This document shows, piece after piece, positions 9,272 to 18,052 of a stretch of 64,000 nucleotides of DNA (position 1 is the first letter of the stretch; each line of letters begins with the position of its first letter). The notes beneath the pieces were generated by a model, which saw only the letters and a list, made by a program, of their open reading frames with translations, searched no databases and was not told the origin of the DNA. A program made the position numbers and the translations under genes. Where the stretch lies: assembly GCA_003695705.1 (NCBI GenBank), contig RFHU01000012.1, positions 24,083-88,082 on the forward strand, in the 5' to 3' direction. The DNA comes from Planctomycetota bacterium. GTDB lineage: Bacteria > Planctomycetota > J058.

Positions 9272-10570
9272 GTGAGCGCCCCCTTGGCCCTGGTCCTGGA
9301 CTACCGGCGCACGGGCAAGTACGCCTTTCACACCCTCGTCGGCTCCCTGGAAACGGACCCGGAGACGCGCGAGGTCCCCGTGGACTTCGTCCCGCGCGCA
9401 GACGACCTTGCCGAGGCGGTCGCCGCGCGGTTGCGCCGCGCGGAACGGGTTCTGGTGTGCTGGTCCTTCTACTCGGCCGACTTCCTCGCGATCGCCGCGC
9501 GGCTGGCGAGCCTGCGCGAGCGGGTGCAGGACCCCCGCGTGCTGCACCTCGCCGGTGGCGTGCACGCCAGCGCCGAACCTCGGGCCTGCCTCGAGACCGG
9601 CTTCGACCTCGTCGCCGTCGGCGAGGGGGAGGAGACGATCCGCTCCGTCGTGCGCGCCTTGCTCGCCGGGGAAGACCCGCGGGGTCTGCGCGGCGTCGCC
9701 TCCTTGGAGGAGGGGGAACTCCGCCTCGCAGGGCGAGCCCGGCCCGTGGACCTCGACGCCTTCCCGCCCTTCGCCCCCGCCCACGACCGGCTCGGCCCCA
9801 TCGAGATCACGCGCGGTTGCATCTACGCCTGCCGCTTCTGCCAGACCCCGTACATGAATCGGGCCCGCTTCCGCCATCGGTCGCCCGAGAACGTCTTCCG
9901 CTGGGTCGAGCACCTCGTCGGGCGAGGCTTCCGCGACTTCCGCTTCATCTCGCCTACCTCCCTCTCCTACGGCGCGCAGGGCCCCGAGCCTTGTCTGGAA
10001 CGCCTGGAGGCCCTCTTGGCCGGTGTGCGCGAGCGCATTGGCCCCGCGCGGCGCTTGTTCTACGGGACCTTCCCCTCCGAGCTCCGCCCCGAACACGTGA
10101 CCCCCGAGGCCTTGGCCCTCCTGCGCCGCTACGTGGACAACCGCGACATCATCCTCGGCGCGCAGTCCGGCTCCGAGGCGGTCCTGGAGCGGAGCAAGCG
10201 CGGCCACGGCGTCGACGTCATCGAGCGCGCCGTCGCCGTGTCGCTCCAGGCGGGCTTCACCCCGCACGTGGACTTCATCTTCGGCCTGCCCGGCGAAGGT
10301 CCGGCCGAGGCCGCCGCCTCCCTCGAGCTGGCGCGTTCGCTCGCGGAACGCGGAGCGCGCGTGCACGGCCACACCTTCCTCCCGCTGCCCGGAACCCCCT
10401 TTCGGGACGAGGCGCCGGGCCGGCTCTCGGCCGAAACGCGCGCTGCCCTCGAACGCCTCGCATCGCGCGGGCGCCTCTACGGGCAGTGGAAGCGGCAGGA
10501 GAGCATCGCGACGGACTTGGCCGCGCTGCGCCGGCCAGGTCCGCGACGCCTGCCGAGCACGGACTCCTGA
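9272..10570 (+). CDS. B12-binding radical SAM protein (MJ_1487-like)
   Basis: A 432-residue protein with an N-terminal cobalamin-binding-like Rossmann region (about 1-165, with VLVCWSFYSADF and HLAGGVHAS). A radical SAM core follows, whose cluster motif is Cys183, Cys187 and Cys190 (RGCIYACRFC). Later motifs include GAQSGSEAVLE, VDFIFGLPGE and HTFLPLPGTPF, which recall the TIGR04013 / MJ_1487 family of B12-dependent radical SAM proteins. Members of this subfamily have no settled substrate. Such enzymes typically perform methylation or ring-forming chemistry using a [4Fe-4S] cluster and cobalamin. It stands alone in its transcription unit, with a convergent GroES-like gene 28 bases downstream. 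The GTG start has no strong ribosome-binding site. Confidence 0.82.
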   Translation: MSAPLALVLDYRRTGKYAFHTLVGSLETDPETREVPVDFVPRADDLAEAVAARLRRAERVLVCWSFYSADFLAIAARLASLRERVQDPRVLHLAGGVHASAEPRACLETGFDLVAVGEGEETIRSVVRALLAGEDPRGLRGVASLEEGELRLAGRARPVDLDAFPPFAPAHDRLGPIEITRGCIYACRFCQTPYMNRARFRHRSPENVFRWVEHLVGRGFRDFRFISPTSLSYGAQGPEPCLERLEALLAGVRERIGPARRLFYGTFPSELRPEHVTPEALALLRRYVDNRDIILGAQSGSEAVLERSKRGHGVDVIERAVAVSLQAGFTPHVDFIFGLPGEGPAEAAASLELARSLAERGARVHGHTFLPLPGTPFRDEAPGRLSAETRAALERLASRGRLYGQWKRQESIATDLAALRRPGPRRLPSTDS

Positions 10571-10598
10571 GGGTCTGCGCGGTGGGTTGGAGAACGCC

Positions 10599-10970
10599 CT
10601 ACTCGGCGCCCTCGCGGAAGACCACGAGGACGGCGGATTGGGGAACGACGAGGTAGGTCTCGCCCTCGTAGCGCACCTCGACCGCGGCCTTCTTGAAGAA
10701 GAGCGCGAAGTCGCCGACCTCGACCTGCATGGGCAGGTAGCGCCCATCGCGACGCGGCTCCTTCCAGGGCTCGTCCTCGTCCGGGGCCTGGCTGGGAATG
10801 GGAACGCCCGGACCGCGAGCGACCACCAACCCGGAGCGGACCCCGTCGCTCTCGTGAACGCCCACGGGGAGGAAGAGCCCCGAGTGCGTGCGCCGGTCTT
10901 CGCTCGGCTTCACCAGGACGCGGTCGCCGATGACGACGATCTTCTTGCCGATGCCGCGGGGTTCGTTCAC
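10599..10970 (-). CDS. GroES-like co-chaperonin
   Basis: A 123-residue protein with the Cpn10 fold signatures GDRVLVKP, GLVVARGPGVP, VEVGDFALFFKKAAVEVRYEG and YLVVPQSAVLVVF. Normal GroES is about 95 residues. The extra length lies in an acidic and basic insertion before VEVGD (with DEDEPWKEPRRDGRY). The region corresponding to the mobile loop (RRTHSGLFLPVG) retains a GLFLP-type hydrophobic edge that could contact GroEL. No groEL gene is adjacent, so this is likely a secondary, divergent copy. It begins with GTG. Confidence 0.82.
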   Translation of the reverse strand: MNEPRGIGKKIVVIGDRVLVKPSEDRRTHSGLFLPVGVHESDGVRSGLVVARGPGVPIPSQAPDEDEPWKEPRRDGRYLPMQVEVGDFALFFKKAAVEVRYEGETYLVVPQSAVLVVFREGAE

Positions 10971-11105
10971 CGAGGCGCAGCCTACTGCCTGCGAAGCGCC
11001 CTCGCCAGGATCCGAGACAAGAAGCTCGCCGCGCAGTCGGCGCCACCGGCCTTCGGGAGGCGCCGGTCGCGACCCGGACGCCGGTCGGAGGCCGGCCGCC
11101 CCCTC

Positions 11106-13079
11106 TCAGCGGGACCCCGCGGCCTCGCCCCCGGCCGGCGGCGTCGGCCCCTCGGCCTCCAGGGCGCGGACGGCGGCAGGGTCGGGGCCGACGCTCCCCC
11201 AGCCCTCGCGGTAGATGGCCATCAGCTCTTGCCGCGCGGCCTCCCGGTCCTGCACAAAGCGCGTTGGCTTCAGCGCCAGGCGCAGCCAGCCGACGACCTC
11301 CGGAGCGCGCTCGTGCTCTCCCCGCGCACGCACGAGTCGGGCGAGGGCGAGGGCGAGGGGAGCGCGGCGCCCGGGTTCGCACGAACGCAGGCGGCGTACG
11401 CCGAGGCGCAGCGCCCCTTCGGGATCGACCCGCGCGGGGTCCTCGCGCGCGATGCGCAGCAGACGAACCGTTGCGCGCATCGCGGAGCCGACGTCGTCAT
11501 CCTTTCCCCCCTCTCCGCGCGCGGCACGCCAGTACCATTCCACCGCCTTCCGCGAGGCGTCCGGCTCCTGCCAGGTGCCCATCTCGAGATGATCGCCCAG
11601 GCGCAAGGCCGCGGCCGCAAGGCCGGCCCCGGCGGCGCGCTCGTAGCAAGCCCGCGCCGCCTGGGCGTCGCGCTCGACCCCGGCCCCTGCCAGGAAGGCG
11701 TCGCCGAGTTCCACCCAGCAGCGCGGGTCGCCGTCGCCGCGCGCTCCGGAGGCGAACCATTGTACGGCCAGGTCGGGACGACCGAGGGCGAGGAGGCTCT
11801 GCCCGTAGATGCCCGCCGTGATGGATTTCTCGTAGTTGTCGTGCCAACCCTGCTGGAACGCCGCATCGAGGTCGGCGGGAGGGACCTCGCTGGGGGCTGG
11901 GATGCGCTCTAGGAGCGCGTCGAGTCGCTCCGCGCGCTCCGCAGGGTCGGAGGCAAGCGCGCGCGCATCGGCCGCGTTGGACAGTGCCGGGTCGCGCTCG
12001 CCGCCTCCGCTCGGTGGCCGGTCGGGCAGCGGCCGGCCGGGGGCTGGCCGTCCGAGCTCCTCGGCGCTCCGCTCCCTGGGGGCGGCGTCGCTCGGCTGCG
12101 GGGAGCCCCGCAACGACGCGGGCCTCCCCGCGGCGCTTCGCTTCGTCCAGGCCAAGAACCCGAGGCCCGCGAGGGCACAAGCCCCCGCGAGGAGGAGCCC
12201 GACGGCCACGCGGCGGGCCCGGGGTCTCGCCGCCCCCTTCCGGGCAAGCCAGTCTTCGAGTGCGTCGGCGAGCGCGTCCGCGGTGGCGTAGCGGGCCGCG
12301 GGGTCCTTCTCCAGGCAGCGGAGGATGATCCGCTCCAGCCCCGCGTCCAGGGGCGCAAGCTTCCCGGGAGGAAGCGGGGGCTCGCGGAGGACGCGATCGA
12401 GCACGGAGAGCACCCCGCCGCCGACGAAAGGCAGACGCCCGGTGGCGCAGGCGTAGAGCACGGCCCCAAGTCCGTAGACATCGCTGCGCTCGTCCGCCGC
12501 CGCTGCGGACCGTACCTGCTCGGGAGGCATCGCCGCCGGGGTCCCGAGCAGCGTGCCGGTGGCGGTCAGGGCGTCCTCTCCGCGCAGCTTGCTGAGGCCG
12601 AAGTCCGAGAGGCGAGGTCGGCCTTGCTCGTCGAAGAGCACGTTCTCGGGCTTCAGGTCGCGGTGGAGCACGCCCCGGCGGTGCATGTGCGCGAGGCCGC
12701 GGGCCAGCGCGGCGCCGATCCGCGCGGTGTCGTCGGCAGGCAAGGGACCGCCGACCAGGCGCTGGGCCAGGGATCCTCCCGCCGCGTAGTCCAAGACGAG
12801 GTAGGGGCGCCCCGCCGATACCCCCGCCGAGCGAACCCGCAGGACCGCCGGATGCGCATCGGCGCGCGCCTGCGCCTCGCCCTCGCGGCGGAACCGGGCG
12901 ACGAGTTCGAGCTCGTCCAGGCAGAGCAAGGACTTGATCGCCACCTCGGCCCCGGTCGCCGTGTGCCGCGCCCGGAAGACCTCGCCCATCCCGCCTCGGC
13001 CGAGGCGTTCGAGAAGCCGGTAGCCGTCGACGGCCGCGCCGGGCGCCCAACCGGACCCTGCCTTGCCCTCGCTCCGCAC
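11106..13079 (-). CDS. Membrane Ser/Thr kinase with Sel1-like repeats
   Basis: A 657-residue protein. The kinase domain (about 20-280) has an intact glycine loop (GRGGMGEVFRA), Lys49, HRDLKPEN with Asp141, SDFG with Asp159, and MPPEQ. A transmembrane helix lies at about 290-311. The extracytoplasmic part has a Pro/Arg-rich linker and then Sel1-type repeats (YEKSITAGIYGQSLLALG, CWVELGDAFLAGAGVERDAQ, ACYERAAGAGLAAAALRLGD). The start is placed at the GTG encoding MRSEGKAGSG because the kinase fold begins directly after it and the open frame upstream does not look like protein. The repeats probably bind periplasmic partners and regulate the kinase (inference). It lies downstream of the thioredoxin gene on the same strand, with a 203-base gap. 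Confidence 0.88.
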   Translation of the reverse strand: MRSEGKAGSGWAPGAAVDGYRLLERLGRGGMGEVFRARHTATGAEVAIKSLLCLDELELVARFRREGEAQARADAHPAVLRVRSAGVSAGRPYLVLDYAAGGSLAQRLVGGPLPADDTARIGAALARGLAHMHRRGVLHRDLKPENVLFDEQGRPRLSDFGLSKLRGEDALTATGTLLGTPAAMPPEQVRSAAAADERSDVYGLGAVLYACATGRLPFVGGGVLSVLDRVLREPPLPPGKLAPLDAGLERIILRCLEKDPAARYATADALADALEDWLARKGAARPRARRVAVGLLLAGACALAGLGFLAWTKRSAAGRPASLRGSPQPSDAAPRERSAEELGRPAPGRPLPDRPPSGGGERDPALSNAADARALASDPAERAERLDALLERIPAPSEVPPADLDAAFQQGWHDNYEKSITAGIYGQSLLALGRPDLAVQWFASGARGDGDPRCWVELGDAFLAGAGVERDAQAARACYERAAGAGLAAAALRLGDHLEMGTWQEPDASRKAVEWYWRAARGEGGKDDDVGSAMRATVRLLRIAREDPARVDPEGALRLGVRRLRSCEPGRRAPLALALARLVRARGEHERAPEVVGWLRLALKPTRFVQDREAARQELMAIYREGWGSVGPDPAAVRALEAEGPTPPAGGEAAGSR

Positions 13080-13282
13080 GGAACCAGGGTACTCCGCCCA
13101 CGCGGGGCGCGCTCGCCCCTCCCCGTTCCGGAGCAGCCGAGCGTGCTTCCTCGGCCCTGCGGCCGAACGCCTCCGTGCGCCGCGCGGGCCTCCGCCCCGG
13201 ACGAGGGGAAGGTGCACTTCGCAGCCTTTCGGGAGGCCTCGGCAAGGACCTCTTCGGCGCAGCGAGGCGAGCGGCGCGCGGC

Positions 13283-14131
13283 TCAGAAGAGGAGCAAGCC
13301 GAGCTTGCGCCGGTACTCGGTGACGAGGGGGTCGCCGTGCCCGAGCGCCGCGAAGATGGCGACCATGCCCTCCCGCACGGGTCCGCGGGCGATCTCGCGG
13401 TCCGCGCTCCCCGCCGCGTAGAGCTCCTCGAGGGCCTCTGCGTAGCGCCCCTCGCCGGCGAGGCGCAGGCCGAGGGCGACGCGGCGCTCGGGGCCTTCGC
13501 CGGCGGCGAGGGCCGCGCGCAGCTCCTCTTCGGGCGGCTGCTCCCGCCCTCGCTCGACGAGGGTCATCCGCGCCCGCAGGGCCTCGGCGGCCTCGGCCTG
13601 CTCGCTCCCGCCGGGCACACGCCCGAGGAGCTCGCGGGCCTCCTCGAAGTCGCCGCGCTCGACGAGGAGCCGGGCCAGCCCGAGCAGCGCCTCGGCGTGC
13701 TCGGGCTCTTCGGCCAGGATCGCGCGGAAGCCGGCCTCGGCCTCCGCAGGGCTCTTCGCTTCCAGCGCCTCGGCGCGGCGGTCCGCCGGCGCGGGGGCGA
13801 GATCGTCGAGGAAGCGGCGCAGCTCGGGCTCGGGCAAGGCCCCTTGGAAGGAACGCACCGGCTGGGCGTCGCGGAAGGCGACCACCGTCGGAACGCTCGT
13901 GATGCCGAACACAGCCGCCAGGTCGTTCGCGCGGTCCACGTCGACCTTGGCGAGGACCACCGCGCCCTCCCGCTCGTTTACCAGTCGCTCGAGCAGGGGC
14001 CCGAGCATCCGGCACGGCCCGCACCACGTTGCCCAGAAGTCCACGATGACGGGGACTTGCAGGGACCGCTCGACCACCTCCCGCTCGAAATTGCGCGCGT
14101 CGACGTCGACGATCCAGCCTTGTTCGGACAT
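13283..14131 (-). CDS. cnoX: CnoX/YbbN-like thioredoxin-TPR protein
   Basis: A 282-residue protein. Residues 1-110 are a thioredoxin domain with the active site WCGPC (Cys37, Cys40) and the cis-proline segment SVPTVVAF. Residues 115-282 are TPR-like helices (EAGFRAILAEEPEHAEALLGLARLL is the clearest repeat, given here by its core AILAEEPEHAEALLGLA). This matches the CnoX/YbbN family, cytoplasmic chaperedoxins that protect proteins from oxidation and hand them to GroEL. E. coli YbbN has a non-canonical active site, whereas this protein keeps both cysteines and may be an active reductase. A GroES-like gene lies 2.3 kb away. ATG start. Confidence 0.9.
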   Translation of the reverse strand: MSEQGWIVDVDARNFEREVVERSLQVPVIVDFWATWCGPCRMLGPLLERLVNEREGAVVLAKVDVDRANDLAAVFGITSVPTVVAFRDAQPVRSFQGALPEPELRRFLDDLAPAPADRRAEALEAKSPAEAEAGFRAILAEEPEHAEALLGLARLLVERGDFEEARELLGRVPGGSEQAEAAEALRARMTLVERGREQPPEEELRAALAAGEGPERRVALGLRLAGEGRYAEALEELYAAGSADREIARGPVREGMVAIFAALGHGDPLVTEYRRKLGLLLF

Positions 14132-14322
14132 GCTGACCTCCGCCCGCGCACTCTACCCTCCTGCCGAAGGCAAGGCCGCCCCCGGCGAGACGGCGCCGCG
14201 CAGGCCCCCCTCGCCCTTCGTTGCCCAGAGCGGGCGACCGGCCGCCGTCGGACGCCGCCCGAAGGCGGCCGCCATCCCTGCGCTTCGTCGGGAGGTCCCG
14301 AGACGCCTGCTAGGCTGAGGGC

Positions 14323-17130
14323 GTGACGCCCGAGCGCCCGCGCCCTCCGCTCTTCCGCGCCGCCGGTCCTGAGGTCGGCTCCGTGGTCCTGGGCTGCCGC
14401 GTGGAAGCCGAACTCGGGCGGGGCGCCATGGGCGTCGTGCTCCGTGCCCGCGCTCCGAACGGCCAGCCCGTCGCCTTGAAGGTCGTCCTCGATGCGGACG
14501 CCCAGCCCAAACGCCGAGAGCGCTTCGTGCGCGAGGCACGCGCGCTGGCCGGCCTCGACCATCCCCACATCGTCCGGCTCCTCCGGGCAGACCTCGTCGG
14601 GCCCGCGCCCTGCATCGTCATGGAGCTGGTCGAGGGCGCCGACCTCGAGGCGGTCCTCGCCGCGGAGGACCGCTCGCGCGACGAGCTCCTGGGGCTCTTG
14701 GAGCAAGCCGCCCGCGCCGTGCACCACGCCCACGAGCGGGGCATCGTGCACCGCGACCTCAAGCCTTCGAACATCCTGGTGACCCCCGCCGGGGAGGCCA
14801 AGGTCGGCGACTTCGGGCTCGTGCGCGACCTGGACCGGCGCACGCGGCTCACCCGCACCGGCGCAATGCTCGGCACGCCGAGCTACATGTCCCCCGAACA
14901 AGTGCGCGGCGACCGCGATGTCGGTCCGCCCAGCGACGTCTTCTCCCTGGGCGTCGTCCTCTACGAAGTCCTCACCGGCCGGCGCCCCTTCACGGGAGAG
15001 TCGGCCCTGTCCCTGATCTCGAGCATCGTCCACGACCGCCCCACCCCACCGTCCTCGCTGCGGCGAGACCTCGGCCCGCGCCACGACGCCCTGTGCGCCC
15101 GAGCCCTTGCCAAGCGTCCTGCCGAGCGCCCCTCCGCGCTGGAACTGGCCGAGGGCATCGCGCGACTGCGCCGCGACGGCGGCGGGCGGCGCTGGGCTCG
15201 GCCCCTCCGCCCCGTGCTCGCGGTCGCAGGCCTGGCGGCCGTGGCCTGCGCGCTCGGGCTCGTCGCGCTGCGCTGGCCACGCACCCTCCCCAGCGCGGAG
15301 GTGCGCCGGCGCGCGCAGCGACTCGCCGAGCGCGCCGACGCGCTCCTCCGCAGCGAGGCCTCTCTCGCCGGCGCGCTCCGCGAAGCCGAAGCCCTGGCCG
15401 CGGAGGTCGAGCGCTTGCGCGCCGCCGCGGCGCCCGAAGATCGTCGCTTGCTCGTGGGCGCCAGCGAGCGCGTCCGCACGCTGACCGGCTTGGCGACCTT
15501 GAGCGCCGGCCGGCGAGCGCAGGCCCAGACCGCTGCCGAAGCGCTCGCGACCGCCGGCGCGCGCGGCGGCGAGGTCCTCGCCGCCGCCATCGCCGTCACG
15601 GCGAGCCCCGTCGAGCCCGCCGCCGCCACGGCGGGCGCGCGGACCCTGGGACGCGCGATCGCGGGCGGCTGGCGTGCCTGCGAACTGCGGGCCTGGCGCG
15701 CCCGCGCTCTCGGGGAGGCTGGACTGCGCGCCCGCCACGACGCGCGCCTGGCCCTCGCCGACCTCGAAGCCGTCGCGCGCCGGCGCCCGCTGCGCCCCGG
15801 CGAGCAGCGCCTGCGCGTGCGGGCCCTTCTCGCGCTCGGGCAGCAGGCAGCGGCCGAGGAGGCCTTGGCCGCCCTCCCCGACCCGCCGCTCGAACTGCGC
15901 TGGGCCGTGGCCCTTCGCTTCGCGGGCGCGGCGCACGCCGAGCATCCGCGCGAAGCCCTGGAGCGCCTGCGCGCCCTGCCTCCTCAGGTCGACCCCGCCC
16001 CCGAACGCGCCAAGCTGGCGCGGGCGGTCTACGCCCTGGCGCGTTCCCGCGCGGCCTCCCTCGAACGACAGGCCGAGCCGAACCCGGAGGCCTGCTTCGA
16101 CCTCGTGGACCGCTGCCGCCTGGCCCGCCTCCTCAGCCCCGCCGAACCACCGCCGCCGGACCTGATCCAGACCCTCCTCCGCGCGGCCCTGGGCAACTTC
16201 GAGCGCGGCGGGCCCGGGCGCGTGGGAGACCCCAAGCTCGGCCACGCGCTCTCGGAGCTCGTCCCCGACGATCACGCCGTGCAGCGACGCCTGGCGGGCA
16301 TGGTCGAGTTCGTTACGGATCACGAGGGGCGGCGGGCCCTCCTCGTCCCCGTGCGGCGTGCCATCGCGCTCGCGGCGGACCCCACCGAGCGCGTCGAACT
16401 GCAGACCGTGCTCTGCGTAACCCTGGCGGCCCTCAACGACCGCTTCGAGTGGGCGTACGACCCCGCGGAGTGCCGCGAACTCGTCGCCGTGGCCAGCGAA
16501 CTTCTGAGCACCCTGGCGCCGGGACCGAAGCAGGGCATCGCCTACGGCGCCCGCGCCGTCGGCCTGCGCCGCTTGGGCCGGCTCGAGGAGGCGTGGAAGG
16601 ACCTCGGGCGCGCCGTGGAGGCCTTGCCCACTCTGCCGCAGCTCCGCTACACGCGCATGCAGGTGGCCCGGGCCTTGGGCAAGACCGAGGAAGCCATCCT
16701 CGACGCCGCCTACCATCTGGACCGCCTGGCCGAAGCATCCCAGCGAACCAACCAGTGCGTCGTCTTTCTCTGGGAGCAGGTGGGACGGGAACGACCGGCC
16801 TTCGTGCGCCCCCGCCTGGAAGCCTTCCTCCGCAGCCGCCCCGAATACGCCGGCTGGTGGGTCCGCGCCGCCCTCCTCCAGCTCCTGGGCGGCGACGCCG
16901 CCGCGGCCGGGCGCAGCCTCGCGCACGCCGTGCACTGGCTGGAAGAGCCGGCCTCGCAGGCCTACGCGCGCCTGCGGCCAACCCACCTGGCCGCCTTCCG
17001 CGCCGCGCGGGACGCCGTCGCCGCACGCGGCGTCGCCGCGCTCGAGGAAGTGGCCCGGCTCGTGGAGGACCTCGAGGACCTGCGACGCCGGTCCGAAGCG
17101 AAACCTGGCACCCTGCCGCACCTTCCCTGA
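14323..17130 (+). CDS. Membrane Ser/Thr kinase with long TPR-like region
   Basis: A 935-residue protein starting at GTG. The kinase domain (about 25-285) is complete: GRGAMGVVLRA, Lys53, HRDLKPSN with Asp145, GDFG with Asp163, GTPSYMSPEQ and DVFSLGVVL. A transmembrane helix lies at about 297-317. The remaining 600 residues are helical and alanine/arginine rich, with TPR-like units (AARTLGRAI, ALGEAGLRARHDARLALADLE, AVGLRRLGRLEEAWKDLGRAV), consistent with a periplasmic TPR solenoid. It is transcribed divergently from the CnoX-like gene, 191 bases away. Signals sensed by the solenoid are unknown. Confidence 0.9.
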   Translation: MTPERPRPPLFRAAGPEVGSVVLGCRVEAELGRGAMGVVLRARAPNGQPVALKVVLDADAQPKRRERFVREARALAGLDHPHIVRLLRADLVGPAPCIVMELVEGADLEAVLAAEDRSRDELLGLLEQAARAVHHAHERGIVHRDLKPSNILVTPAGEAKVGDFGLVRDLDRRTRLTRTGAMLGTPSYMSPEQVRGDRDVGPPSDVFSLGVVLYEVLTGRRPFTGESALSLISSIVHDRPTPPSSLRRDLGPRHDALCARALAKRPAERPSALELAEGIARLRRDGGGRRWARPLRPVLAVAGLAAVACALGLVALRWPRTLPSAEVRRRAQRLAERADALLRSEASLAGALREAEALAAEVERLRAAAAPEDRRLLVGASERVRTLTGLATLSAGRRAQAQTAAEALATAGARGGEVLAAAIAVTASPVEPAAATAGARTLGRAIAGGWRACELRAWRARALGEAGLRARHDARLALADLEAVARRRPLRPGEQRLRVRALLALGQQAAAEEALAALPDPPLELRWAVALRFAGAAHAEHPREALERLRALPPQVDPAPERAKLARAVYALARSRAASLERQAEPNPEACFDLVDRCRLARLLSPAEPPPPDLIQTLLRAALGNFERGGPGRVGDPKLGHALSELVPDDHAVQRRLAGMVEFVTDHEGRRALLVPVRRAIALAADPTERVELQTVLCVTLAALNDRFEWAYDPAECRELVAVASELLSTLAPGPKQGIAYGARAVGLRRLGRLEEAWKDLGRAVEALPTLPQLRYTRMQVARALGKTEEAILDAAYHLDRLAEASQRTNQCVVFLWEQVGRERPAFVRPRLEAFLRSRPEYAGWWVRAALLQLLGGDAAAAGRSLAHAVHWLEEPASQAYARLRPTHLAAFRAARDAVAARGVAALEEVARLVEDLEDLRRRSEAKPGTLPHLP

Positions 17131-17265
17131 CCGCAACTGCCGGCCTCCGCCGAGACCCGGCACCGACGACCGCCAACGAGAAGCCTCGGCACGCTTCCGC
17201 GGCCCGCGTTGTACCGCTCGACCCGGGCGGAGCGACGGGCAGGCGTAGAGGAGGAAGACGCGCCT

Positions 17266-17295
17266 TCGGAGGCGCTCGACGTCGAGCGCCTCCGA
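17266..17295. repeat. 30-bp perfect palindrome between convergent genes
   Basis: The two 15-base arms are exact inverted complements, meeting at GAC/GTC at 17280/17281. It lies between the convergent TPR-kinase gene (stop at 17130) and the protoglobin gene (stop at 17347). A bidirectional terminator is the simplest reading, although there is no T-tract. A protein binding site is the alternative. Confidence 0.7.
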
Positions 17296-17346
17296 GGGCG
17301 CTGAGCCAGCGCACCGCCTCCCGCCGGAAGCGCGCTCCGGGGTTCC

Positions 17347-17943
17347 CTAGAACTCGCCCCCGCGGACGTAGGGGTGGCTCCAGAGCGTGACCTGGAGCAG
17401 CACCGACTTGAGCCAGGCCTGCTGCATGCGCTCGATCTCTTCCGGAGGAGCCCCCGTCCGGCCCAGGAAGGGCTTGAGGGTCGCGGTGATCGGGTAGGTC
17501 AGCAAGATCAGGTCGCGCAGCGGGATGAGCGGGCTGGCCTCGACTCCGTCGGTGGTGTTCTTCCCGCTGGAGTGGTGGCGCCTTCCGATCTCGAATTGGT
17601 AGTCCAGCCAGGCCTGGTCGTAGTTCGCCGCTGCGGTGTCACGAATCCACTGGCCGAACCGGCGCCGTACCGCGTTCAGATACCCCTCGAGGGGAGCTCC
17701 GGTGGTCGGGTCGCAGAAGTGGCGAACCAGGTGGGGCTGGCTGCCCACGAAGCCGTACCAGACGTCGAGGATCTCCTCGATGTGCGGCTCGAGGATCGGC
17801 GCGGAGGCGCGCAGCGCCTCCGCATCGTCTTCCCCGAAGGTGACGGACTTCTTCATCGTCTCGAAGTCGTCGAGGGAAATGGGAGCGCGCGCCAAGTCGG
17901 CGGCGCCGTACGTGTATCCAGGGATCGCGGTTTGGTTCGTCAC
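17347..17943 (-). CDS. Protoglobin-family heme protein
   Basis: A 198-residue single-domain globin of the protoglobin family. The start is the GTG at 17943, preceded by AAGGAG at a good distance. Longer frames upstream have no such site. Family signatures are ILDVWYGFVGSQPHL, YLNAVRRRFGQWI, WLDYQFEIGRRHHSS and KNTTDGV. The proximal heme histidine is probably His123 or His124 in RRHH. The length matches archaeal and bacterial protoglobins (about 195). Such proteins bind O2, CO or NO and can act as sensors or NO scavengers. There is no output domain. It is divergent from a MarR regulator with a cysteine-rich tail, and both promoters carry copies of one sequence, so gas- or redox-responsive control is likely (inference). 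Confidence 0.92.
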   Translation of the reverse strand: MTNQTAIPGYTYGAADLARAPISLDDFETMKKSVTFGEDDAEALRASAPILEPHIEEILDVWYGFVGSQPHLVRHFCDPTTGAPLEGYLNAVRRRFGQWIRDTAAANYDQAWLDYQFEIGRRHHSSGKNTTDGVEASPLIPLRDLILLTYPITATLKPFLGRTGAPPEEIERMQQAWLKSVLLQVTLWSHPYVRGGEF

Positions 17944-17973
17944 GGATCTCTCCTTCTCGAGGGTGGCGGCTCG

Positions 17974-18049
17974 CTTGTAATATCGAGTCGCTACCAATAG
18001 AGCAACCCAGGGGAGCCTGGTCCAGTCGATTTCGACTCGCTATCGTAAG
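17974..18049. promoter_or_regulatory. Symmetrical operator/promoter pair between protoglobin and MarR genes
   Basis: Two 17-base elements in inverted orientation (17974-17990 read on minus, 18033-18049 read on plus) share 13 of 17 positions, including CGACTCG, TAT and AAG. The minus copy overlaps a possible promoter for protoglobin: -35 TTGCTC at 18000-18005, 17-base spacer, -10 TATTAC at 17977-17982. The plus copy contains TATCGT at 18041-18046, which would place the MarR start point at or next to its GTG (18053), suggesting a leaderless mRNA. A small CCAGG/CCTGG hairpin lies near the centre. A MarR dimer binding both copies could repress both genes. Confidence 0.6.
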
Positions 18050-18052
18050 TAC

